Source: Denitratimonas sp037478135
GTDB lineage: Bacteria; Pseudomonadota; Gammaproteobacteria; Xanthomonadales; Xanthomonadaceae
Assembly (NCBI RefSeq): GCF_037478135.1
Contig: NZ_JBBHDV010000013.1
Coordinates: forward strand, 52,540-116,539
Reading direction: 5' to 3'
Length of the DNA stretch: 64,000 bases
Shown here: piece by piece, positions 27,980 to 37,865 of the stretch
Layout: each line of letters opens with the position of its first letter
Numbering within the stretch: the first letter of the stretch is position 1
Program-made: the position numbers and the translations under genes
Notes under the pieces: model-generated
Seen by the model: only the letters and a program-made list of their open reading frames with translations
Databases searched by the model: none
What the model was told of the DNA's origin: nothing

Positions 27980-30777
27980 GTCTCAAACCCTGGCGCGAAA
28001 TCGCCATCCCGCACGAAGACGTGCATCGCGGCACCTTCCAGCAGGCCGAGTTCGCCGCCGACATCACCCAGGTGCACGAGGGCAGGGCCGGTGCCGAGTA
28101 TCAAGATCCGGCGCTGTTTTTCCGCCGCACCTTCATCACCGAGGGCATGGGCCTGTTGCTGACGTCGGTGGCGCAGCGCTTGTCCGGCAAGGGCGGTGAT
28201 CCGGTGATCCAGCTGCAGACGGCGTTCGGTGGCGGCAAGACGCACACCATGCTGGCGGTGATGCACATGGCTGGCGGCAAGGCGGCGGCGACCGAGATGG
28301 ACGGTGTGCCCGCCATTCTCGACCGCGCCGGGGTGATGCAGTTGCCTGCGGCGAAGGTGGTGGTGCTGGATGGCATCCGTCTTTCGCCGAGCCAGCCGCG
28401 GATGGTGGATGGCCACTCGCTGCGCACGCTGTGGGGCGAGTTGGCGTGGCAACTCGGTGGCGCAGAAGGTTATGCGCGCGTAGCCGATGCCGATGCCAGC
28501 GGCACGTCCCCCGGCAAGCAGGTGCTGGTGGAATTGCTGCAAGCCCATGCCCCGACGGTGATCCTGATTGACGAACTGGTGGCCTATATCCGCCAGTTCG
28601 AGGACGGCAAGGCGCTGTCCGGCGGCACCTACGACAGCAACCTGACCTTCGTGCAGGCGCTCACCGAGGCGATCAAGTCGGTGCCGACGGCGGTGTTGCT
28701 GGCGTCGTTGCCGGAATCCGAACGTGAGGCGGGCAGTGCGCGCGGTGTGCAGGCGTTGAAGGCGCTGGAGCATTATTTCGGGCGCGTGCAGGCGATCTGG
28801 AAACCGGTGGCGACGCTGGAAGCCTTCGAGATCGTGCGCCGTCGGCTGTTCACACAGATCAGCGACCGTTCGGCAGCCGATGCGGTGTGCCGCGCTTTCG
28901 CCAGCGATTACGTGACCCACGCAGCGGAACTGCCGGGCGAGACGCAGGAAGGCCAGTATCTGGAGCGGATGCAGGCGGCGTATCCAATTCATCCCGAAGT
29001 ATTCGAGCGGCTTTACAACGACTGGTCAACCTTGCCCAGCTTCCAGCGCACGCGCGGCGTGCTGAAGCTGATGGCACGGGTGATCCACCGGCTGTGGCAG
29101 GACAACAATCAGGACCTGATGCTGATGCCGGGCAACCTGCCGCTGTACGACGCGGCGGTGCGCACGGAGTTGACGGCGTATCTACAGGCGGGCTGGGAGC
29201 CGGTGCTGGAGCGGGATGTGGATGGCGAGCGTTCCGAGCCGGTGTTCATCGAACAGAACGAACCACGTTTCGGTGCGGTGCAGGCGTGTCGACGGGTGAC
29301 GCGCAGTATCTTTCTGGGCAGTGCGCCGACTGGCAGCAATGAGCTGGCCCGTGGCCTGGAAACTTCGCGCGTGGTGCTGGGTTGTCTGCAACCGGGGCAG
29401 GCACCGCATGTGTTCGTCGATGCGCTGGGCCGGTTGGAAGGCCGGCTGACCTATTTGAGCAAGGGCAACGGGCGCTGGTGGCTGGATGTGCGGCCCAACC
29501 TGCGGCAGGAGATGGAGGAGCGGAAGAAACGCTTCGACGATGCCGCAGTGATCGACGAAATCCGCCAGGCAATCAACCGCGTGATGGGCAATTCGCAGCC
29601 GTTTTCTGCGGTGCATGTGTTCACCCGGCACGCGGACATTCCGGACGATTGGGAACTGCGTCTGGTGGTGCTGCCACCTTCGGCTGCGTGGACGCGTGCA
29701 GGCACGAATCCGGCGCGCGACATGGCACAGCAGATTCTTCGCTCACGAGGAGAGCAGCCGCGCCAGAAGCAGAATCGCCTGTTGTTTCTGGCGGCGGATT
29801 TCGATCAGGTCGGGCGACTCAAGGACACCGTGCGGATGCTGTTGTCGTGGCGCTCGATCGAGGCCGATATCAAGGATCTGCGCCTGACGCTGGACAATCA
29901 CCAGCAACGGCAGGCTACGCAGGGCCGCGAGCAGGCGGCGGAAACCTTGCTGCGGCTGGTGCGTGAGGCGTACCGCTGGGTTCTCGCACCGATGCAGTTG
30001 GAAAAGCGCAATGGCGGGCTGGAGGATCAGGGCTGGGAACATTTCGCGCTGAATCCGGCTTCGCAAGGTCTGGGCCGGGAAATCGAGCGCGTGGTGACGG
30101 AGAACGAGTTGGTGATCGGGGAGTGGGCACCCGTGCACCTGAATCGGTTGCTGTCCAAGTGGTACTGGAAGGATGGTGCCGTGGACGTGCCGGCGATGCA
30201 GGTGTGGCAGCACATGTGCCAGTACCTGTACCTGCCACGTCTGATCAAGTCCACGGTAATGCAGACGACCATCGCGGCCGGCGCCGTCAGCCGGGATTTC
30301 TTCGGGCTGGCCTACGGCAGGGATGGTGACAAGTGGCGCGGCTTTTCGTTCGGCAAGACCACCACGCCCTTGATGGACGAGCTGCTGCTGATCGAGCCGG
30401 CTGCCGCTGCGCAGTACGAGGAATCGATCCGGCCAGTCACACCGCCCGCAGCGCCCGTACCGACTCCGGGTGATGGGAATGAGCCGCCTTCAGAGCCTTC
30501 GCCGAATGCGCCGCAGCCACCAGTGGCTACGCCCGCACCGGTTGCCCGGCTGACGCGGTTTTTTGCCACGGCCGAGCTTGATCCGGTACGCGCATCGCTG
30601 GACTTCTCCAAGCTGGCCGAGGAACTCATCGGTCTGTTCAGCGCCTCACCCGGCAGCCAGGTCACGATCAAGGTCGATATCGAGGCGCAGAACCCGGATG
30701 GCTTCAGCGATTCGGTGGTGCGTGCGGCCAGGGAGAATGGCAAGGTGCTGGGCGTGCGTAGTGTGGATTTCGAGTAA
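27976..30777 (+). CDS. DUF499 P-loop ATPase (defence)
   Basis: 933 residues. Walker A is around Lys88 (QTAFGGGKTHTM), Walker B-like TVILIDELVAYIRQFE. A long helical middle follows, then a Pro-rich linker (about residues 818-850, PPAAPVPTPGDGNEPPSEPS) and a C-terminal domain. DUF499 ATPases recur beside DUF1156 methylases and helicases in defence islands. As last gene of the operon it completes the helicase-methylase-ATPase trio. Starts by ATGA overlap with the DUF1016 gene. Confidence 0.92.
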   Translation: MSLKPWREIAIPHEDVHRGTFQQAEFAADITQVHEGRAGAEYQDPALFFRRTFITEGMGLLLTSVAQRLSGKGGDPVIQLQTAFGGGKTHTMLAVMHMAGGKAAATEMDGVPAILDRAGVMQLPAAKVVVLDGIRLSPSQPRMVDGHSLRTLWGELAWQLGGAEGYARVADADASGTSPGKQVLVELLQAHAPTVILIDELVAYIRQFEDGKALSGGTYDSNLTFVQALTEAIKSVPTAVLLASLPESEREAGSARGVQALKALEHYFGRVQAIWKPVATLEAFEIVRRRLFTQISDRSAADAVCRAFASDYVTHAAELPGETQEGQYLERMQAAYPIHPEVFERLYNDWSTLPSFQRTRGVLKLMARVIHRLWQDNNQDLMLMPGNLPLYDAAVRTELTAYLQAGWEPVLERDVDGERSEPVFIEQNEPRFGAVQACRRVTRSIFLGSAPTGSNELARGLETSRVVLGCLQPGQAPHVFVDALGRLEGRLTYLSKGNGRWWLDVRPNLRQEMEERKKRFDDAAVIDEIRQAINRVMGNSQPFSAVHVFTRHADIPDDWELRLVVLPPSAAWTRAGTNPARDMAQQILRSRGEQPRQKQNRLLFLAADFDQVGRLKDTVRMLLSWRSIEADIKDLRLTLDNHQQRQATQGREQAAETLLRLVREAYRWVLAPMQLEKRNGGLEDQGWEHFALNPASQGLGREIERVVTENELVIGEWAPVHLNRLLSKWYWKDGAVDVPAMQVWQHMCQYLYLPRLIKSTVMQTTIAAGAVSRDFFGLAYGRDGDKWRGFSFGKTTTPLMDELLLIEPAAAAQYEESIRPVTPPAAPVPTPGDGNEPPSEPSPNAPQPPVATPAPVARLTRFFATAELDPVRASLDFSKLAEELIGLFSASPGSQVTIKVDIEAQNPDGFSDSVVRAARENGKVLGVRSVDFE

Positions 30778-30797
30778 GCGTCGCTGACGCAATGAAA

Positions 30798-30820
30798 ACG
30801 GGCGCCACCTGGGCGCCCGT
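30798..30820 (-). terminator. Hairpin between DUF499 and DUF853 genes
   Basis: Perfect 9-bp stem ACGGGCGCC/GGCGCCCGT with a 5-base loop. On the minus strand it is followed by TTTTC, so it reads best as the terminator of the DUF853 gene; it may also stop the converging defence operon. Confidence 0.65.
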
Positions 30821-30879
30821 CCATCCATCACGCCGCCACCGCTGGTTTCATCCAAGCGGTGGTGGCGAGTGTCGTCATC

Positions 30880-32397
30880 TCATTTTTTGTTGAAGATCCC
30901 GCCCAGCACGCCACGCAAAATCTGGTTGCCGAGTTTGGTGCCGACGGTGCGGGCGGTCTGCTTGGCCATGGTGTCGACCACGCCCTGGCGGCGTTTGGTG
31001 CCGAACAGCCATTCGTTGACCTTCTGGCCCATGCCGCCGTCGGTTTCGGCGGGTTTGGCCTTGGCCTGCGCCTTGGCTTCGGCTTCGGCGGCCTTGGCGG
31101 CGGTCAGTTCTTCGGCGCGGCGCAGCAGGATTTCATGCGCGGATTCGCGGTTGACCGGGGTGTCGTAGCGGCCCCCGACCGGGCTGCGGCTGCGGATGGT
31201 GGCGCGTTCTTCAGGCGTGATCGCGCCCATGCGGCAGCGCGGTGGGCAGATCAGGGTTTTTTCCACCGGCGCGGGGATGCCCTTGTCCATCAGCATCGAG
31301 GTCAGTGCTTCGCCGGTGCCCAGTTGCGAGATGGTTTCCACCACGTCCAGTTGTGGGTTCTGCACGAAGGTCTGGGCTGCGGTGCGCACCGCTTTCTGGT
31401 CGCGCGGGGTGAAGGCGCGCAGTGCGTGCTGCACGCGGTTGCCGAGCTGGCCGAGGATTTCGGTGGGTACATCGTCGGGGAACTGCGAGCAGAAATACAC
31501 GCCCACGCCCTTGGAGCGGATGATGCGGATCACCTGTTCCACGCGCTGGCGCAGCGCCGGCGGCGCGTCGTCGAACAGCAGGTGCGCCTCGTCGAAGATG
31601 AAGACCAGTTTTGGGCGGTCCAGATCGCCCACTTCCGGCAGGTTTTCGAACAGCTCGGACAGCAGCCACAGCAGGAAGGTGGAATACAGGCGCGGCTTGA
31701 GGATCAGCTTGTCGGCGGCGAGGATGTTGATGATGCCGCGGCCGGAAAAATCGGTTCGCATCAGGTCGTTGAGATCCAGTGCCGGCTCGCCGAAGAACTG
31801 GCCGCCGCCGTCCTGTTCCAGCCGCAATAGGGCGCGCTGGATGGCACCGATCGAGGCTGGGCTGATCAGGCCGTAGCGGGTGGAAATGTCCTTGCGTTCT
31901 TCGGCGGCGAAGGTCAGCAGCGAGCGTAGATCGTCGATGTCCAGCAACAGCCAGCCGTTGTCATCGGCCAGCTTGAACACGATGTCGAGCACGCCGGCCT
32001 GGGTGTCGTTGAGTTCGAGCATGCGCGCCAGCAGCGTCGGGCCGATCTCGGAGATTGTGGCGCGCACCGGATGGCCGTCCTTGCCGAACACGTCCCAGAA
32101 CACGGTCGGGTTGCCTTCGTTGCCGTAGCCGTCGATGCCGATTTTTTCGGCCCGGGCCAGCAGCTTTTCGTTGCTGGTGCCCGGTACCGCAAGGCCGGCG
32201 ATGTCGCCCTTCACGTCTGCCAGGAACACCGGCACGCCCTGCCGGGAAAAACCCTCGGCCAGCACCATCAGCGTGACCGACTTGCCGGTGCCGGTGGCGC
32301 CGGCGACCAGACCGTGGCGGTTGCCGTATTTGGTCAGCAGGTGGACTTGGCCGCTGTCGGGCGTGGTGACGGACTTGCCGACGAGGATCTGGTTCAC
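30880..32397 (-). CDS. DUF853 HerA-like ATPase (YjgR family)
   Basis: 505 residues from a GTG at 32397 with GGAG upstream; E. coli YjgR is about 500. Walker A GATGTGKSVTL around Lys39, Walker B KLVFIFDEAHLLFDD, then GVYFCSQFPDDVP. The family is predicted to be a hexameric DNA-translocating ATPase of HerA/FtsK type; its cellular role is unclear. It is convergent with the defence operon. YjgR homologues are widespread on core chromosomes, so it may be simply the flank of the island, not a part. Confidence 0.9.
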   Translation of the reverse strand: MNQILVGKSVTTPDSGQVHLLTKYGNRHGLVAGATGTGKSVTLMVLAEGFSRQGVPVFLADVKGDIAGLAVPGTSNEKLLARAEKIGIDGYGNEGNPTVFWDVFGKDGHPVRATISEIGPTLLARMLELNDTQAGVLDIVFKLADDNGWLLLDIDDLRSLLTFAAEERKDISTRYGLISPASIGAIQRALLRLEQDGGGQFFGEPALDLNDLMRTDFSGRGIINILAADKLILKPRLYSTFLLWLLSELFENLPEVGDLDRPKLVFIFDEAHLLFDDAPPALRQRVEQVIRIIRSKGVGVYFCSQFPDDVPTEILGQLGNRVQHALRAFTPRDQKAVRTAAQTFVQNPQLDVVETISQLGTGEALTSMLMDKGIPAPVEKTLICPPRCRMGAITPEERATIRSRSPVGGRYDTPVNRESAHEILLRRAEELTAAKAAEAEAKAQAKAKPAETDGGMGQKVNEWLFGTKRRQGVVDTMAKQTARTVGTKLGNQILRGVLGGIFNKK

Positions 32398-32544
32398 GGA
32401 CGGGGCTCCCTGTGCAGTACGCGCTGTGTAAAACACGCGATTGTATGCGCGATGGCGGCACGCCTTCACGGCAGGCATGGCTTGCATCAATTCACTGCTT
32501 GTCATAACTTGTATGACGAAGCATGACTGGCCGGACATCCAACC

Positions 32545-32871
32545 ATGAACACGCCTGCCGATATCCGCATCAACGCCCGCCTCACCGGTGAGGATGCCGA
32601 GCGTTTCCAGCAGTTGCTGGGCAGTGAGGGGCTGACGGCCTCCGAGCTGTTGCGCGCGGCACTGCGCGAGTACCACGAGCGCCACGCGATACCGGCGCGC
32701 GATGCGCTTTCCATCCTTGAAAAACATGCGTTTCTGGCCGGCGGCGAAGGGCCGGAGGATTTGTCCTCGGCGTACAAGAGTTATCTCACCGAGGCGCTGG
32801 AAACCAAGATTCCGACGCATGCGCACGAGCCGCTTCCAGCTGCGCCCAAGCCTCGCAGGCGCAGGCCGTGA
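32545..32871 (+). CDS. Putative ribbon-helix-helix antitoxin
   Basis: 108 residues. The N-terminus DIRINARLTGEDAERFQQLL..TASELLRAALREY fits a ribbon-helix-helix DNA-binding domain; the tail ends in PKPRRRRP. Its TGA overlaps the GTG of the PIN-domain gene (GTGA at 32868-32871), the classic antitoxin-toxin order. It diverges from the DUF853 gene. Confidence 0.75.
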   Translation: MNTPADIRINARLTGEDAERFQQLLGSEGLTASELLRAALREYHERHAIPARDALSILEKHAFLAGGEGPEDLSSAYKSYLTEALETKIPTHAHEPLPAAPKPRRRRP

Positions 32872-33287
32872 TCCTGACCGACAGCGGTTTCTGGATCGCG
32901 CTGGGCAATCGCCGCGACCGGCATCACGCTGCCGCACTGCGCGCCGCCGAGCGTTATCAGGGTGAAGGCTTTGTTTCCACCTGGCCGGTGCTGACCGAAG
33001 TCACGCATCTGCTGATGGCGCGCGTGGGTGTGCATCAATCGCTGGCGTTCGTGGCCTCGGTGGCCGATGGCGCCTGCCGTGTGCCGGAGCTGCCGGACGG
33101 TGCGCTGGCCCGCGCCACTCATCTGATGACGCGCTACCGCAACCTGCCGATGGATCTGGCCGATGCATCGCTGCTGATCCTGGCCGAGAGCCTGGGTGAA
33201 GGCCGTATCCTTTCCACCGATCGCCGTGATTTCGATGGCTATCGCTGGAAGGAAACCCGGCCTTTCGCCAACCTGCTCGAAATATGA
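32868..33287 (+). CDS. PIN-domain toxin (VapC-like)
   Basis: 139 residues. PIN acidic residues lie in MILTDSGFWIALGNRRD, WPVLTEVTHLLM, PMDLADASLLILAE and ILSTDRRDFDGY. Such proteins are ribonucleases neutralised by their operon partner. The GTG start overlaps the antitoxin stop. VapC-like naming rests on the fold and gene order. Confidence 0.85.
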   Translation: MILTDSGFWIALGNRRDRHHAAALRAAERYQGEGFVSTWPVLTEVTHLLMARVGVHQSLAFVASVADGACRVPELPDGALARATHLMTRYRNLPMDLADASLLILAESLGEGRILSTDRRDFDGYRWKETRPFANLLEI

Positions 33288-33356
33288 CCCAGGCACGCTT
33301 GCCGCTGCCGGTGGTGCTGGTTAGGCTGGCGCGTTTGTTCGAACCGGGGATGTGGC

Positions 33357-34814
33357 GTGCGTGTTTCGTTGATGGTTTTGCTGGTGGCCGGTGTGCTGGC
33401 TGGTTGTGCAACGCAGCCGCCCCGGCCGCAGGCACAGGTATCGGATGCGGCGCTGAACGCGCTGTACGCACGGATCGACGAGGCCACGGCAGGCTTTGAC
33501 GCGGCGGTAAGCAGTTACGAGCGCGGTGATGCGAGCGCCGCCGCCAGCCAGTTCGGCAGCGCCCGTGCCGAACTTCGCGCCATTGCCGATGAGTGCCTGG
33601 AGCAGCCCGGTTGCGACGTGCGCCGCGTGCTGGCCGCACAGGATGCACTGCTGGTGCGCCAGGGCCGCGTTCTGGTCGGTGCCACCGAGGACAGCGACCC
33701 GGTAAACGGTGACGGGGATCTGGTCGGCGAGGGCGACTCGCCGGTGCTGCTGGTGTTGCCCGAGTCGGCCCGCACCGTGGCGATGCTCAACGGCAAGGAT
33801 CTGGCCAAGGTCATCGAGTTGAACGAACCGGTGAAGGCGGCGCTGGAGGAATGGCTGACCTGGATGCGCCCGCAGCTGCTCGATACCTGGGAGAACTACC
33901 AGTACATGCGGCATCGCATGTTCCCCGAGTACGAAAAGAGCGGTCTGCCCGAGGCGCTGCTGTTCGGCATCATGGCCAAGGAATCGGGCGGGCGCGTGCA
34001 CGCGGTGTCGCGCGCCGGGGCGGCCGGGCCATTGCAGTTCATGCCGGCCACCGGCGCGCGTTTCGGGCTCAATCGCGGCGGCAGCTTCGATCTGCGCTTC
34101 GATCCGCAGGAATCCACCCGCGCCAACGCCGCCTATCTCAACGAACGCTTCGCCGAGTTGAACGGCAATCTCTCGCTGGCGCTGGCCGCCTACAACGGCG
34201 GGGAAGGGCGCATCGCGCGGCTGTCCGGCAAGGGCACGCATGATTTCTGGAGCTCGCAGGTGTTCAACGCGCTGCCGGCCGAAACCCGCGAATACGTGCC
34301 GATGGTGATGGCGGCAGCGTGGCTGTTCCTGCATCCGGAGCGCTACAACCTCAGCTTCGCGCAATACGACGCCAGCCCGGTGAAGATCACGCTGGAGCAG
34401 GAAATTTCGATCAACGAAATGGCGGTCTGCATCGGCCAGCACGGCAACCCGCGCGGCTGGTTCCGGCACCTGCGCAACCTCAACGCACGCTGGGAAGCCG
34501 GCCGTCGCATTCCGGCCGGTACTGAACTGGAACTGCCGGCCGCCGCCGCCGATGCCTGGCTGCGCCAATGTCAGAACGGCCCGATGCTGGCGATGAGCCG
34601 CGAATTGCACGAAGCCCGTCCGCCAGTGGCGCCAGCCGTGGCCGCGCGTGGCGCCGGCAGCTACACGGTGAAGAAGGGCGACTCACTGCATTCGATTGCG
34701 CGCCGCAATGGCTGCACCGTGCAGGGCATCGCCAATGCCAACAGCATCCGTGCACCGAAATATCTGATCAAGCCCGGTCAGCGACTGGTGCTGGCAGGTT
34801 GCAGCCGGCGCTGA
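33357..34814 (+). CDS. mltD: Membrane-bound lytic murein transglycosylase D (MltD-like lipoprotein)
   Basis: 485 residues from a GTG. Lipobox VLAGC near residue 17 marks an outer-membrane lipoprotein. The SLT domain has the catalytic Glu in IMAKESGGRVHAVSRAGAAG, then PLQFMPATGARFGL and LAAYNGGEGRIAR. A single LysM domain closes the protein (SYTVKKGDSLHSIARRNGC .. YLIKPGQRLVL); E. coli MltD has more copies. It cuts glycan strands to 1,6-anhydro products. The N-terminal ~130 residues are specific to this lineage. Confidence 0.9.
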   Translation: MRVSLMVLLVAGVLAGCATQPPRPQAQVSDAALNALYARIDEATAGFDAAVSSYERGDASAAASQFGSARAELRAIADECLEQPGCDVRRVLAAQDALLVRQGRVLVGATEDSDPVNGDGDLVGEGDSPVLLVLPESARTVAMLNGKDLAKVIELNEPVKAALEEWLTWMRPQLLDTWENYQYMRHRMFPEYEKSGLPEALLFGIMAKESGGRVHAVSRAGAAGPLQFMPATGARFGLNRGGSFDLRFDPQESTRANAAYLNERFAELNGNLSLALAAYNGGEGRIARLSGKGTHDFWSSQVFNALPAETREYVPMVMAAAWLFLHPERYNLSFAQYDASPVKITLEQEISINEMAVCIGQHGNPRGWFRHLRNLNARWEAGRRIPAGTELELPAAAADAWLRQCQNGPMLAMSRELHEARPPVAPAVAARGAGSYTVKKGDSLHSIARRNGCTVQGIANANSIRAPKYLIKPGQRLVLAGCSRR

Positions 34815-34976
34815 CGGCTGTGCTGAACACGGCGCTGCAGCCCGGCCTGGTGCCGCAGCGTTCCGCCCCATGGCCACCGCAGCGATCTTGCGCAACTGTG
34901 CAGGATCGCGTTGCCGGCGGTGTCAGCGGGTATCATTCGCCGACCGGGGGCGAGTCTTTGGCTTAGGAGTTGTTGC

Positions 34977-35633
34977 GTGCTGGAACTGTTCAAGGCGGGC
35001 GGATGGGTGATGTGGCCGATCCTGGCGGCATCGGCGATTGCATTGGCGATCATCCTGGAGCGTTTCTGGACCCTGCGCCGCAAGAGCGTGCTGCCGCCGG
35101 GGCTGGGCGAGGAAGTGCGCGAATGGGCGCGGCATGCGCATCTTGATCCCAAGCATATCGAGGCGCTGCGCAGCAATTCCCCGCTGGGCGAAGTGCTGGC
35201 GGCAGGGCTGGATGTGCGCCGGCGCCCGCGCGAGGTGATCCGCGAGCGCATCGAAGACACCGGCCGGCATGTGATGCACCGGCTCGAACGCTATCTCAAT
35301 ACGCTGGGTACGATCGCCAGCGCGGCGCCGCTGCTGGGCCTGCTGGGCACGGTGATCGGCATGATGCGGATGTTCCTGGGCATTCTGGATCACGGCATCG
35401 GCGACATGACGCAATTGGCCGGCGGCATCGGCCAGGCGCTGGTCACCACGGCGGCCGGCATCTGCGTGGCGATTCCGGCGCTGGTGCTGCACCGTTATTT
35501 CCGTGGTCTGGTGACGGCCTACGTGATCGAAATGGAGCGCCAGGCGATGGCGCTGATCGACACCCTGGACACCGTGGCGCACCCGCCGCCGGCCGCTCCG
35601 GCACCGGTGCGGCGCAGGAGTGCGGCCGGATGA
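34977..35633 (+). CDS. exbB: ExbB/TolQ-family proton channel subunit
   Basis: 218 residues from GTG at 34977; TTAGGAG lies 7-8 bases upstream. Three membrane segments: WVMWPILAASAIALAIILE, LGTIASAAPLLGLLGTVIG and ALVTTAAGICVAIPALVL, in the usual ExbB layout with the long cytoplasmic loop after the first. With ExbD it uses the proton-motive force. The gene opens an envelope operon with msbA-lpxK-kdsB, a typical order in this family of bacteria. A TATCAT at 34931-34936 could be its -10. Confidence 0.92.
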   Translation: MLELFKAGGWVMWPILAASAIALAIILERFWTLRRKSVLPPGLGEEVREWARHAHLDPKHIEALRSNSPLGEVLAAGLDVRRRPREVIRERIEDTGRHVMHRLERYLNTLGTIASAAPLLGLLGTVIGMMRMFLGILDHGIGDMTQLAGGIGQALVTTAAGICVAIPALVLHRYFRGLVTAYVIEMERQAMALIDTLDTVAHPPPAAPAPVRRRSAAG

Positions 35634-36058
35634 GGATCGGATCGGCCAGCGCGCATGACGAACTGGAAGTCAGCCTGATTCCGCTGATTGATGTCGTGCT
35701 CACGCTCATCATCTTCTTTGTTGTCACCACCACCTTTCAGGACCGCAGCGCGCTGAAGATCGATCTGCCCGAGGCCGCTGGCCAGCCGGCGGAAACACCG
35801 AAGGATCCGCTGGTGGTCGTGGTTGATGGGGAAGGGCGCTACTTCGTCGGCGGTGGCGAAGTACTCAAGCGCGATGTGCGTTCGCTGCGCGAGGCCATCG
35901 GCCAGGTGGCCGGTGACGACAAGAACCGCGCGGTGATCCTGCGCGCCGATGCCCGTACCCCGCATCAGGCGGTGGTGACCGCGATGGATGCGATCGGGCA
36001 GCTGGGTTTTTCACGCCTGTCGATCGCCACCGTGCCGGCACCGGATGGTGGCGGCTGA
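35630..36058 (+). CDS. exbD: ExbD/TolR-family protein
   Basis: 142 residues. One N-terminal membrane helix, LIPLIDVVLTLIIFFVVTTTF, with the proton-carrying Asp in it, then a periplasmic domain (VVVVDGEGRYFVGG .. ILRADARTPHQAVVTAMD). Start overlaps exbB by ATGA, so the stoichiometric partners are coupled. Confidence 0.93.
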   Translation: MRIGSASAHDELEVSLIPLIDVVLTLIIFFVVTTTFQDRSALKIDLPEAAGQPAETPKDPLVVVVDGEGRYFVGGGEVLKRDVRSLREAIGQVAGDDKNRAVILRADARTPHQAVVTAMDAIGQLGFSRLSIATVPAPDGGG

Positions 36059-36082
36059 CGCCCGCTTTCAAGGCCCATTCCG

Positions 36083-37864
36083 ATGTCCCGCGATCCGGCC
36101 AGGCCCGCTTCCAGCTCCCGGCAGACGCATGCGCGCCTGCTGCGTTATGTGCGTCCGTACTGGCCGTTCTGGTGTCTGGCGATCCTGGGCATGGTGTTCG
36201 ATGCCGCCGCTGCCGGTGCCTTCGTCAAACTGATCGAACCGATGCTCGACGAGCTGTTCGTGGTGCGGGATCCGGTGGCGATCTTCTGGATGCCGATCGC
36301 GCTGGTGCTGCTGTTCGTGGTGCGCGGCGTGGCGACCTATGCCGGGGATTACGGCATGGCGCGCATCGGCCGCAGCGTGGTACGCGACCTGCGCAACCAG
36401 GTATTCGGAAAATATCAACGCCTGCCGGCGGCCTATTTCGACCGCGAGCCGGGTGGGCAGGTGGTGTCGCGCCTGATCTACGGTGCCGAACAGGTGGCCC
36501 AGGCCAGTGCCGATGCGGTCAAGGTCATGATCGTGGACAGTCTGACCATCGTGGCGATGGTGACGGTGATGCTCTGGCACAGCCCGAGCCTGACGCTGTA
36601 TCTGTTCGTGATGGTGCCGCTGACCGGGCTGGTGTGGCGGTACGTCGGGCGCCGTTACCGCCGCATCAATCGCACCATCCAGTCCTCGATGGGCGATGTC
36701 ACCGGCATGGTGGAAGAAGCCGTCGAAGGCCATCGCGAAGTGCGCATCTATGGCGGCCAGTCGCGCGAGGCCGAGCGTTTCGCCAAGGCGGCGCAGCGCA
36801 ATCTGAGCTTGAACCTGAAGGTGGCCAGCACCAATGCGCTGAGTTCGGCCACGATCCAGCTGGTGGCCGCCAGCGCGCTGGCCGCGATCGTCTGGCGCGC
36901 AACCCGGCCGGATCTGCTGGAAAGCCTGACCGCCGGCGCCTTCATGTCGCTGATCACCGCGATGCTGGTGATGCTGCCCTCGATCAAGCGCCTGACGACG
37001 GTACAGGCCGTGGTGCAGCGTGGCGTGGCGGCCGCCGATGAACTGTTTGAAGTGATTGATGCGCCGGAAGAACCCGACCACGGCAGCCGTCCGATGCAGC
37101 AGGCGCGCGGCGAAATCGAACTGCGCGAGGTGAGCCTGCGCTACCCCGGGCGCGCTGAAGCCGCGCTGGACCGGGTCAGCCTGCATTGCCCGCCGGGCAG
37201 CGTCACCGCGCTGGTCGGGCCATCGGGCAGTGGCAAGAGCAGTCTGGCCAGCCTGCTGCCGCGTTTCTACGAGCCCGATGCCGGCAGCATCCTGCTTGAT
37301 GGCCACCCGCTGGCCGATTACCGCCTGGCCGATCTGCGCGCACAGATCGCGCTGGTGAGCCAGCGCGTGGTGCTGTTCAACGGCAGCATCGCCGACAACA
37401 TCGCCTACGGCGGGCTGGAAGGCGCCACCCGTGCGCAGATCGAAGCTGCTGCCGAGGCCGCCAACGCGATGGAGTTCATCCGCGAATTGCCGGATGGGCT
37501 GGACAGCCCGGTGGGCGAACACGGCGCGCTGCTGTCCGGCGGCCAGCGCCAGCGCATCGCGATTGCCCGGGCGCTGCTGAAGAACGCACCGATTCTGGTT
37601 CTGGACGAGGCCACCAGCGCGCTGGACACCCGCTCTGAACGTCTGATCCAGGATGCACTGAGCAGACTGATGGCCAACCGCACCACGCTGGTGATCGCGC
37701 ACCGGCTGAGCACGATCGAACACGCCGACCAGATCGCGGTGATGGATCATGGCCGCGTGGTCGAGCTGGGGCGCCATGCCGATCTGCTGGAAGCCGGCGG
37801 CGTCTATGCCGCGCTGTACCGCCTCCAGTTCCGCGAAGCGTCGGCCAGCGGCAGCGGAGACTGA
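36083..37864 (+). CDS. msbA: Lipid A export ABC transporter MsbA
   Basis: 593 residues: six-helix membrane domain then ATPase with Walker A GPSGSGKSSL, Q-loop LVSQRVVLFNGS, signature LLSGGQRQRIAIARAL, Walker B ILVLDEATSALD and H-loop VIAHRLSTIEHAD. Half-transporter that homodimerises in the inner membrane and flips lipid A-core. Neighbours lpxK and kdsB confirm the role. Confidence 0.95.
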   Translation: MSRDPARPASSSRQTHARLLRYVRPYWPFWCLAILGMVFDAAAAGAFVKLIEPMLDELFVVRDPVAIFWMPIALVLLFVVRGVATYAGDYGMARIGRSVVRDLRNQVFGKYQRLPAAYFDREPGGQVVSRLIYGAEQVAQASADAVKVMIVDSLTIVAMVTVMLWHSPSLTLYLFVMVPLTGLVWRYVGRRYRRINRTIQSSMGDVTGMVEEAVEGHREVRIYGGQSREAERFAKAAQRNLSLNLKVASTNALSSATIQLVAASALAAIVWRATRPDLLESLTAGAFMSLITAMLVMLPSIKRLTTVQAVVQRGVAAADELFEVIDAPEEPDHGSRPMQQARGEIELREVSLRYPGRAEAALDRVSLHCPPGSVTALVGPSGSGKSSLASLLPRFYEPDAGSILLDGHPLADYRLADLRAQIALVSQRVVLFNGSIADNIAYGGLEGATRAQIEAAAEAANAMEFIRELPDGLDSPVGEHGALLSGGQRQRIAIARALLKNAPILVLDEATSALDTRSERLIQDALSRLMANRTTLVIAHRLSTIEHADQIAVMDHGRVVELGRHADLLEAGGVYAALYRLQFREASASGSGD

Positions 37865-37865
37865 G